DNA of 64,000 nucleotides from Mycobacterium interjectum (lineage in GTDB: Bacteria > Actinomycetota > Actinomycetes > Mycobacteriales > Mycobacteriaceae): positions 1-64,000 of the forward strand of contig LQPB01000018.1 of the NCBI GenBank assembly GCA_002102225.1, given 5' to 3'. Of this stretch, positions 57,669 to 64,000 are shown piece after piece. A program made the position numbers and the translations under genes. The notes below the pieces were generated by a model, which saw nothing but the letters and a program-made list of their open reading frames with translations, did not search any database and was not told the DNA's origin. The stretch's first letter is position 1; every line of letters begins with the position of its first letter.

Positions 57669-58454
57669 ATGCTCAGTGTTGCGATCCGCGACGAGCTGGC
57701 CGCCGACCTGGCGCAAGCCGAGCGCAGCCGCGAGCCCATCGCTCCCCTGACCGCGCGATACCCGGACATCGACGTCGTCGACGCCTACGAAATTCAGCTG
57801 ATCAACATCCGCCAGCGGGTGGCCGAAGGCGCCCGGGTGCTGGGGCACAAGGTGGGCCTGTCGTCGCTGGCGATGCAGCAGATGATGGGCGTCGACGAGC
57901 CGGACTACGGGCACCTGCTCGACGAGATGCAGGTCTTCGAGGACACCCCGGTCAAGGCGGGCCGCTACCTGTATCCGCGGGTGGAGGTCGAGGTGGGATT
58001 CATCCTGTCCGACGACCTGCCGGGGGCGGGTTGCACCGAGGACGACGTGCTGGCGGCCACCGAAGCTCTGGTCCCGTCGATCGAGCTGATCGACACCAGG
58101 ATCACCGACTGGAAGATCGCGTTGTGCGACACCATCGCCGACAATGCCTCCTCGGCGGGCTTCGTGTTGGGCGCCGCCCGGGTGTCGCCGGCCGACGTGG
58201 ACGTCAAGGCGATCGACGCGGTGTTGACCCGCAACGGCGAGGTGATCGCCGAAGGGCGCAGCGACGCCGTGTTGGGCAACCCGGTCACCGCGGTGGCGTG
58301 GTTGTCCCGCAAGGTGGAAAGTTTCGGGGTGCGCCTGAGAAAAGGTGACATCGTGCTACCCGGATCGTGCACGCGAGCGATAGATGCACACGCCGGGGAC
58401 GAATTCGTCGCCGACTTCACGGGACTGGGTTCCGTGCGGTTGTCCTTTGAATAG
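57669..58454 (+). CDS. hsaE: HsaE, 2-hydroxyhexa-2,4-dienoate hydratase
   Basis: A 261-residue member of the fumarylacetoacetase/4-oxalocrotonate-decarboxylase-like hydratase family (GHKVGLSSLAMQQMMGVDEP, YPRVEVEVGFIL with metal-binding Glu residues, PSIELIDTRITDW). HsaE (Rv3536c) hydrates HHD, the ring A fragment from HsaD, to 4-hydroxy-2-oxohexanoate. ATG 57669 follows a GGGGAC stretch. First gene of hsaE-hsaG-hsaF. Confidence 0.94.
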   Translation: MLSVAIRDELAADLAQAERSREPIAPLTARYPDIDVVDAYEIQLINIRQRVAEGARVLGHKVGLSSLAMQQMMGVDEPDYGHLLDEMQVFEDTPVKAGRYLYPRVEVEVGFILSDDLPGAGCTEDDVLAATEALVPSIELIDTRITDWKIALCDTIADNASSAGFVLGAARVSPADVDVKAIDAVLTRNGEVIAEGRSDAVLGNPVTAVAWLSRKVESFGVRLRKGDIVLPGSCTRAIDAHAGDEFVADFTGLGSVRLSFE

Positions 58455-58495
58455 CGCCGGATTAGTTTTGAATTAGTCCAAAAACAAGGAGCATC

Positions 58496-59416
58496 ATGCC
58501 TTCCAAGGCGAGTGTGGCCATTGTCGGGTCGGGCAACATCAGCACCGACCTGCTGTACAAGCTTCTCCGATCGGACTGGCTGGAGCCGCGCTGGATGGTG
58601 GGCATCGACCCGGAGAGCGAGGGCCTGGCGCGGGCCCGCAAGCTGGGTCTTGAGACCACCCACGAAGGGGTGGACTGGCTGCTGGCCCAGCCGGAGAAAC
58701 CCGATTTGGTGTTCGAGGCGACCAGTGCCTACGTGCACAGGGACGCGGCGCCGAAATACGCGGCCGCGGGAATCCGGGCCATCGACCTGACACCGGCCGC
58801 GGTGGGGCCCGCGGTGATCCCGCCGGCGAACCTGCGCGAGCACCTGGATGCGCCCAACGTCAACATGATCACCTGCGGCGGACAGGCGACGATCCCGATC
58901 GTCTATGCCGTCAGCCGCGTCGTCGAGGTGCCGTACGCGGAGATCGTCGCTTCGGTGGCCTCGGTTTCCGCGGGCCCCGGGACCCGCGCGAACATCGACG
59001 AGTTCACCAAGACCACCAGCAAGGGCGTCGAGACCATCGGCGGCGCCAAGCGCGGCAAGGCCATCATCATCCTCAACCCTGCCGACCCGCCAATGATCAT
59101 GCGCGACACCATCTTCTGTGCCATTCCGGAGGACGCCGACCGCGATGCCATCGCCAAGTCCATCCACGACGTGGTGGCCGAGGTGCAGACCTACGTGCCG
59201 GGCTACCGGCTGCTCAACGAGCCGCAGTTCGACGATCCGTCGCTCAACTCCGGTGGCCAGGCCCTGGTCACCACCTTCGTCGAGGTCGAAGGCGCCGGCG
59301 ATTACCTGCCGCCGTACGCGGGCAACCTCGACATCATGACCGCCGCGGCCACCAAGGTCGGTGAGGAGATCGCGAAGGAATCCCTGTCCGCGACGGCGGG
59401 AGGAGCGCAGGCATGA
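58496..59416 (+). CDS. hsaG: HsaG, acylating (propion)aldehyde dehydrogenase
   Basis: A 306-residue CoA-acylating aldehyde dehydrogenase: Rossmann motif [13 protein letters not shown] and catalytic Cys127 in [12 protein letters not shown]. It converts propionaldehyde, channelled from HsaF, to propionyl-CoA with NAD (Rv3535c). AAGGAG precedes ATG 58496; the gene overlaps hsaF by four bases, matching the physical HsaF-HsaG complex. Confidence 0.95.
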   Translation: MPSKASVAIVGSGNISTDLLYKLLRSDWLEPRWMVGIDPESEGLARARKLGLETTHEGVDWLLAQPEKPDLVFEATSAYVHRDAAPKYAAAGIRAIDLTPAAVGPAVIPPANLREHLDAPNVNMITCGGQATIPIVYAVSRVVEVPYAEIVASVASVSAGPGTRANIDEFTKTTSKGVETIGGAKRGKAIIILNPADPPMIMRDTIFCAIPEDADRDAIAKSIHDVVAEVQTYVPGYRLLNEPQFDDPSLNSGGQALVTTFVEVEGAGDYLPPYAGNLDIMTAAATKVGEEIAKESLSATAGGAQA

Positions 59417-60468
59417 GCGACATCTTTTTCAACCCGATCTGGGACGTGCGGATGACCGACACGTCCCTGCGCGACGGGTCCCACCACAAGCGCCATCAGT
59501 TCACCAAGGACGAGGTGGGCGCGATCGTCGCCGCGCTGGACGCCGCGGGCGTCCCGGTCATCGAGGTGACCCACGGCGACGGGCTGGGCGGCTCGAGCTT
59601 CAACTACGGCTTCTCCAAGACCCCCGAGCAGGAGCTGATCAAGCTCGCGGCCGAGACCGCCAAGGAGGCCAAGATCGCCTTCCTGATGCTGCCCGGCGTG
59701 GGCACCAAAGAGGACATCAAGGAAGCGCAGGACAACGGCGGCTCGATCTGCCGGATCGCCACGCATTGCACCGAGGCCGACGTCTCGATCCAGCACTTCG
59801 GGCTGGCCCGCGAGCTGGGCCTGGAAACCGTCGGCTTTCTGATGATGTCCCACACCATCCCGCCGGAAAAGCTCGCAGCGCAGGCGCGCATCATGGCCGA
59901 CGCCGGATGCCAGTGCGTCTACGTGGTCGACTCGGCCGGGGCGTTGGTCCTCGAAGGGGTGCGCGATCGGGTGGCGGCGCTCGTCGCCGAACTGGGGGAC
60001 GACGCCCAAGTTGGTTTCCACGGCCACGAAAACCTCGGCCTGGGCGTGGCCAACTCGGTGGAGGCCGTCCGCGCCGGAGCCAAGCAGATCGACGGCTCCT
60101 GCCGCCGGTTCGGCGCCGGTGCGGGGAACGCGCCCGTCGAGGCCCTGATCGGGGTGTTCGACAAGATCGGAGTGAAGACCGGCATCGACTTCTTCGACAT
60201 CGCCGACGCCGCCGAGGACGTGGTGCGCCCGGCCATGCCGGCCGAATGCGTGCTCGACCGCAACGCCCTGATCATGGGGTACTCGGGCGTCTACTCGAGC
60301 TTCCTCAAGCACGCCGTCCGTCAGGCCGAGCGCTACGGGGTGCCCGCGCATGCGCTGCTGCACCGGGCCGGTCAGCGCAAGCTCATCGGCGGCCAGGAAG
60401 ACCAGCTGATCGACATCGCGCTGGAGATCAAGCGCGAGCAAGAGAGCGGCGCCGTCGTCACGCATTAG
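59413..60468 (+). CDS. hsaF: HsaF, 4-hydroxy-2-oxohexanoate aldolase
   Basis: A 351-residue DRE-TIM aldolase: [17 protein letters not shown] (the RD pair and metal Asp), [14 protein letters not shown], and the metal-binding HxH in [11 protein letters not shown]. It splits 4-hydroxy-2-oxohexanoate to pyruvate and propionaldehyde, passing the aldehyde to HsaG (Rv3534c). ATGA overlap with hsaG. Last catabolic gene before a PPE gene. Confidence 0.95.
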   Translation: MSDIFFNPIWDVRMTDTSLRDGSHHKRHQFTKDEVGAIVAALDAAGVPVIEVTHGDGLGGSSFNYGFSKTPEQELIKLAAETAKEAKIAFLMLPGVGTKEDIKEAQDNGGSICRIATHCTEADVSIQHFGLARELGLETVGFLMMSHTIPPEKLAAQARIMADAGCQCVYVVDSAGALVLEGVRDRVAALVAELGDDAQVGFHGHENLGLGVANSVEAVRAGAKQIDGSCRRFGAGAGNAPVEALIGVFDKIGVKTGIDFFDIADAAEDVVRPAMPAECVLDRNALIMGYSGVYSSFLKHAVRQAERYGVPAHALLHRAGQRKLIGGQEDQLIDIALEIKREQESGAVVTH

Positions 60469-60606
60469 GGGCAGTTCTGAACGGGTTCCGCCGGTGCACC
60501 GCCGGTCCTAGCCTTAGAATTCTTTGAATCTGGCGGAAGCGGGAAACCTCCGTCAGGTTTGGCTTAGCGTTTGTTCTATCGACTGCACTGGGTGCTAGGG
60601 GATGTT

Positions 60607-61824
60607 GTGAGTTTCTTGAGGTTGCCGCCGGAGATCAATTCGCTGCTGATGTACACGGGCGCCGGTTCGGCTCCGATGCTGGAGGCCGCGGCGGCCTGGA
60701 ACGGGCTGGCTTCGGAGCTGTCGTCCGCCGCCCAGTCGTTCGCGTCGGTCACGTCGAACTTGGCCAGCCAGGCTTGGCAGGGCGCGGCCGCGCAGGCGAT
60801 GGCGGCGGCGGCCGCCCCGTACGCCGGGTGGCTGAATGCCGCGGCGACCCAGGCGGCCGCGGCGGCGGCCCAAGCCCAGGCGGTCGTCAGCGCCTTCGAG
60901 GGCGCGCTGTCCGCGATCGTGCACCCGCTGCAGGTGGAGGCCAACCGCAACGGCTTGGTCCAGTTGGTGATGAGCAACCTGTTCGGCCAGAACTGGCCGG
61001 CGATCGCGCAGACCGAATTCAACTACATGGAGATGTGGGCACAGGACGTGTCCGCGATGCTGGGCTATCACGGCGGCGCGTCGGCGGCCGCCGGGCAATT
61101 GCTGTCGGGGCAGGCCAGCCTGCCGGCCATCCCCAGCCTGCCCGGCCTCGGGGCCATCGGCGCCGGTTCGAACCCCGCAGGCGGCACCGTTGGCACCGCC
61201 GGCGCCGCGGGCGCCGCGGCCGGTGGCGGTGGCGGCGGTGGTGACACCCAGGCCAGCCCGAACGTCGGAGCCGGCAACAGCAGCGTCGGAAGCGACAATG
61301 CCGGTACGGGTGCGGCGGTCGGCGGAAGTGCGGACAGCAGCTATGCCGGTGGTGCCCCGGCAACCGATGCCAACGCGGGCCCGATGACGACGGGCGGCAG
61401 CTACCTTGGCGCCGGAAACGTCGGCACGGCCAACGCCGGCAGCATGATCGGCGGCGGCGGAAGCCCAGGCTTTATCGGGGCCGGGGGCATGGGGGCGATG
61501 ATGATGGCGTCCGCGGCGATGAGCGCCTCGAACTCTTCGTCGACGGGTTCCGCGACGGGCATCCCGGTCCCCACCACGAAGGCCGCGGAGGAAACGGCGA
61601 CGCCCGCCGCGCCGCCGGCGCCGGAAGCGGTCGCACCGGAAGTCGAGGAAGCATCGGTTCCGCTCGCCGCCACACCTCTCGAGACCACCCAGGCCGCGGC
61701 AGGACCGGCCGCGGAGATCTCGGCAATCAAGCCCAAGGCAGCCGAAGCGCCGGCGTCGGGGGAGAGGCTCGCCATGGAGCTGCCGCCGGACGACGTGCCC
61801 GAACCCGAAGCTCGGGCCAACTAG
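60607..61824 (+). CDS. PPE-family protein with Gly-rich, Pro/Ala/Glu-rich tail
   Basis: A 405-residue PPE protein: PPE domain to about residue 175 ([35 protein letters not shown]), then a Gly/Ala-rich segment with poly-Gly and GAGNSS/GAGNVG units, and an acidic Pro/Ala-rich C-terminus ([15 protein letters not shown]). It lacks true MPTR arrays. GTG 60607 (MSFLRLPPE) follows AGGGG. It occupies the PPE62 (Rv3533c) position after hsaF on the same strand, but its tail differs, so I give no symbol. Export by an ESX system is assumed from the family. Confidence 0.85.
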   Translation: MSFLRLPPEINSLLMYTGAGSAPMLEAAAAWNGLASELSSAAQSFASVTSNLASQAWQGAAAQAMAAAAAPYAGWLNAAATQAAAAAAQAQAVVSAFEGALSAIVHPLQVEANRNGLVQLVMSNLFGQNWPAIAQTEFNYMEMWAQDVSAMLGYHGGASAAAGQLLSGQASLPAIPSLPGLGAIGAGSNPAGGTVGTAGAAGAAAGGGGGGGDTQASPNVGAGNSSVGSDNAGTGAAVGGSADSSYAGGAPATDANAGPMTTGGSYLGAGNVGTANAGSMIGGGGSPGFIGAGGMGAMMMASAAMSASNSSSTGSATGIPVPTTKAAEETATPAAPPAPEAVAPEVEEASVPLAATPLETTQAAAGPAAEISAIKPKAAEAPASGERLAMELPPDDVPEPEARAN

Positions 61825-61903
61825 CCGGCCCCAACGGGCGGGCTGCCCTCATCGTCGATTCGGCGGTGGTCGGGACTTTGTTGGCGCGGGTAGCCTCGGC
61901 TCT

Positions 61904-62206
61904 ATGACCGTGACATTCAGGACCGCCAGGGTTCGTCGACGGGGCCGGTACGGCGTGCTTGCCGGTGCCCTGCTGAGCGCCGCCGCCCCGGTGTTGATCG
62001 CGTTGCCGCCGGCCGGCGCCGAGCCGTGCGATCAGACCGTGGGTCAGTCCATCGACTCGTACCTGACCCGCCATCCGGACGTGAAGCAGCAGTTGCAGGC
62101 CAAGTCTCAGGCCGAGGGCGGCGGCGGCAATGTCATCGACTACCTGAACCGGCATCCCGATGTGCGGCAGCACCTGATCGACCTGTCCCAGCAGTGCGCA
62201 CCCTAG
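61904..62206 (+). CDS. Hemophore-like secreted protein
   Basis: A 100-residue exported protein. A basic N-terminus and hydrophobic core (YGVLAGALLSAAAPVLIALP) form a signal peptide with cleavage likely after PPAGA. The mature ~60 residues have one Cys near each end (EPCDQ, QQCAP) and two copies of a helix motif (YLTRHPDVKQQL and YLNRHPDVRQHL). This pattern is that of mycobacterial hemophore-related proteins (Rv0203-type fold). Heme binding is inferred only. It lies between the PPE gene and a KstR-controlled operon. Confidence 0.72.
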   Translation: MTVTFRTARVRRRGRYGVLAGALLSAAAPVLIALPPAGAEPCDQTVGQSIDSYLTRHPDVKQQLQAKSQAEGGGGNVIDYLNRHPDVRQHLIDLSQQCAP

Positions 62207-62270
62207 TGAGCGGGCCTCGTCGACAAATGCAGTCGGCGACGCGCGGTAATGTTCGGCATTGACGAAAAAG

Positions 62271-62284
62271 TAGAACACGTTCTA
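62271..62284. promoter_or_regulatory. KstR operator (Rv3531c-like operon)
   Basis: TAGAACACGTTCTA is a perfect palindrome identical to the kstR/fadE34 site. It is 10 bp upstream of the GTG at 62295, so the transcript is probably leaderless or nearly so and belongs to the KstR regulon. Confidence 0.92.
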
Positions 62285-62294
62285 GCGTCTAGGC

Positions 62295-63422
62295 GTGTTC
62301 TCTAACCCCCTCACCTCCGCGATCGCCGAAGCCGAGCAACTCGTCGCCGCCGCCCCGTTCATCGAAACCGAGGCCGACCTGCTCGAGGGCCTGCAATATC
62401 TGGCCGGCTGCATCGCCGGCTGCATGCATCTGGCCTTCGACTACGAGCGTGACCATCCGTTCCTGCAGTCGGGCACCGGGCCGTTCACCAAGATGGGTCT
62501 GGACAATCCCGACACCCTCTACTTCGGCACCCGCGTGCAGCCCGACCACGACTATGTCGTCACCGGCCGGCGCGGCACCACCACCGACCTGAGCTTCCAG
62601 TTGCTCGGCGGTGAGTACACCGACGACAACGTGCCCGCCAGCCAGGCCGCGTTCGACGATCGCGAACTCGACATCGCCCCCGACGGCAGCTTCGAATGGC
62701 GGGTGCGGCCGAACAGCCCGGGACAACTGGTGATCCGCGAGGTGTACGGCGACTGGTCGGCCCAGCGCGGCACGTTGACCATCTCCCGGCTCGACACCGC
62801 CGGCACCGCGCCGCCGCCGCTGTCCCGGCAGACGATCGAAAAGCGTTATGCCACAGCGGGTAAGCAGTTGGTGAACCGGGTCAAGACCTGGCTGCAGTTT
62901 CCCGAGTGGTTCTACCTGAACATCCCGGTCAACACGATGGTTGCGCCCCGGCTGACCCCCGGCGGGCTGGCGACGCAGTACTCGTCGGCGGGGCATTTCG
63001 ATCTGCGGCCCGACCAGGCGCTGGTGATCACCATCCCGGTCTCGGACGCCCCCTATCTCGGTTTTCAGCTGGGCAGCCTGTGGTACATCTCGCTGGACTA
63101 CATCAACCACCAGACCTCGCTCAACAACACCCAGGCGCAGGCGGATCCGGACGGCAAGGTCCGCATCGTCGTCGCCGATCAGAACCCGGGCGTGACCAAC
63201 TGGGTGGAAACGCTCGGCCACCGGCGCGGCTACGTGCAGTTCCGCTGGCAGCGGGTGTCGCGCGAGCTCAGCGACGCCGACGGGCCCACTGTCGAGCTCG
63301 TGGACTTTGACGCGGTGCCCGGCGCGCTGCCGTATTTCGAGCACAATAAGATTTCCGAGGACCAGTGGCGGGCGCGAATCGCGTTGCGTCAACAGCAAAT
63401 AGCGGCCAGGATGCTGGGGTGA
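62295..63422 (+). CDS. DUF1214-containing protein (Rv3531c-like)
   Basis: A 375-residue protein whose C-terminal third (WYISLDYINHQTSLNNTQAQ, then VADQNPGVTNWVETLGHRRG and FRWQRVSREL) is a DUF1214 domain; the N-terminal part has KMGLDNPDTLYFGTRV. The biochemical function is unknown. A KstR box immediately upstream and synteny with Rv3531c tie it to sterol catabolism. No signal peptide is seen. It overlaps the following SDR gene by four bases (GTGA). Confidence 0.85.
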   Translation: MFSNPLTSAIAEAEQLVAAAPFIETEADLLEGLQYLAGCIAGCMHLAFDYERDHPFLQSGTGPFTKMGLDNPDTLYFGTRVQPDHDYVVTGRRGTTTDLSFQLLGGEYTDDNVPASQAAFDDRELDIAPDGSFEWRVRPNSPGQLVIREVYGDWSAQRGTLTISRLDTAGTAPPPLSRQTIEKRYATAGKQLVNRVKTWLQFPEWFYLNIPVNTMVAPRLTPGGLATQYSSAGHFDLRPDQALVITIPVSDAPYLGFQLGSLWYISLDYINHQTSLNNTQAQADPDGKVRIVVADQNPGVTNWVETLGHRRGYVQFRWQRVSRELSDADGPTVELVDFDAVPGALPYFEHNKISEDQWRARIALRQQQIAARMLG

Positions 63423-64000
63423 CGATGTCGGGAATGCTCAAACGCAAGGTGGTCGTCATCAGTGGCGTCGGGCCGGGGCTCGGTACCACCCTGGCGCACC
63501 GGTGCGCGCGGGACGGCGCCGACCTGGTGCTGGCCGCCCGGAGCCTGGACCGGCTGGAGGCGGTGGCCAAGGAGATCAACGATTCCGGGCACAAGGCGCT
63601 GGCGGTGCGCGCCGACATCACCAGCGACGAAGAGGTCGACTACCTCGTCGAGACCACCCTGGCGAGCTACGGCAAGGTCGACGTGCTGGTCAACAACGCA
63701 TTCCGGGTGCCGTCGATGAAGCCCTTGGCCGGCACGTCGTTTCAGCACATCCGCGACGCGATCGAGCTGAGCGCGCTGGGCGCGTTGCGGCTCATCCAGG
63801 CCCTGACGCCGGCGCTCGAGGAGTCGCACGGATCGATCGTCAACGTCAACTCGATGGTGCTGCGGCACTCGCAAGCAAAGTACGGTGCGTACAAGATGGC
63901 CAAATCCGCCCTGCTGGCGATGTCCCAGTCGCTGGCCACCGAACTGGGCGAGAAGGGGATCCGCGTCAATTCCGTTGCGCCGGGCTATATCTGGGGCGAG
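63419..64000 (+). CDS. SDR-family oxidoreductase, 5' part (Rv3530c-like; cut by window edge)
   Basis: The first 194 codons of a classical SDR: coenzyme loop ISGVGPGLGTTLA, NNAFRVPSM in place of NNAG, Ser in NVNSMVLRHS and Tyr-Lys in YGAYKMAKSAL, then RVNSVAPGYIWGE at the edge. GTG 63419 overlaps the upstream stop; ATG 63425 is an alternative. It should be co-transcribed with the Rv3531c-like gene under KstR control. The substrate is unknown, probably a steroid-derived alcohol or ketone. It continues beyond 64000. Confidence 0.85.
   Translation, partial: MTMSGMLKRKVVVISGVGPGLGTTLAHRCARDGADLVLAARSLDRLEAVAKEINDSGHKALAVRADITSDEEVDYLVETTLASYGKVDVLVNNAFRVPSMKPLAGTSFQHIRDAIELSALGALRLIQALTPALEESHGSIVNVNSMVLRHSQAKYGAYKMAKSALLAMSQSLATELGEKGIRVNSVAPGYIWGE

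Overview
The window is GC-rich (roughly two-thirds G+C) and comes from a Mycobacterium. Three things point to a slow-growing non-tuberculous species, possibly near the M. avium or M. simiae groups: gene-for-gene synteny with the M. tuberculosis Rv3578-Rv3530c segment in reverse orientation, PPE-MPTR proteins, and an F420-dependent Ddn. The species assignment is inference. The core of the window is the cholesterol/steroid catabolism island with both of its TetR-type repressors, KstR and KstR2, and recognisable operators for each.

Layout. 1-3.2 kb: 5' end of an ArsB-type transporter (running into an inverted copy of itself at the window edge), a metallo-beta-lactamase-fold protein, PxpA, an LppH-like lipoprotein, and the decayed remnant of a Zn/Mn ABC transporter next to a Zur-like box. 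3.2-12.8 kb: LacI regulator, kstR, fadE34/chsE3, a secreted protein, kshB, and the hsaA-hsaD-hsaC-hsaB operon (rings A/B). 12.8-20.4 kb: accessory genes (CHAD protein, membrane coiled-coil protein, Ser/Thr kinase-Kelch receptor, nat, stand-alone fatty-acyl-AMP ligase). 20.3-28.1 kb: the fadD3-fadE31-fadE32-fadE33-aspB operon, divergent from fadE30-ipdF (rings C/D). 28.1-33.5 kb: three PPE-MPTR genes with a duplicated fragment of ipdF between two of them. 33.8-36.5 kb: kstR2-fadA6 and an endonuclease-like gene bracketed by palindromes. 36.6-43.7 kb: SatD/membrane pair, a Ddn-family paralogue, the echA20-ipdA-ipdB-ipdC operon, and divergent SDR genes. 43.8-52 kb: ddn, a SnoaL-like gene and fadA5, then cyp125-fadE28-fadE29-chsH2-chsH1-ltp2 (side-chain removal). 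52-55 kb: a cyclase with an FHA domain and a cyclic-nucleotide-binding patatin, absent from this position in M. tuberculosis. 55-60.5 kb: hsd4B/chsH3 and kstD, divergent from hsaE-hsaG-hsaF. 60.6-64 kb: a PPE gene, a hemophore-like protein, an Rv3531c homologue and the start of an SDR gene.

How it works together. Cyp125, FadA5, FadE28/29, FadE34, ChsH1/H2, ChsH3 and Ltp2 shorten the sterol side chain. KstD and KshB (with KshA, outside the window) open ring B. HsaA-G degrade rings A/B to central metabolites. FadD3, FadE30-33, IpdA/B/C/F, EchA20 and FadA6 degrade the remaining C/D-ring propionate, HIP. Six 14-bp KstR-type palindromes lie in promoters of the first group and three KstR2-type palindromes in promoters of the second, so the regulatory logic can be read from the sequence.

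The most interesting accessory items are the cyclase/cNMP-patatin pair, whose cyclase lacks the usual purine-selecting residues; the PPE expansion with its duplication scar; the SatD module with a palindromic operator; and the Zur box left beside a dead metal transporter.
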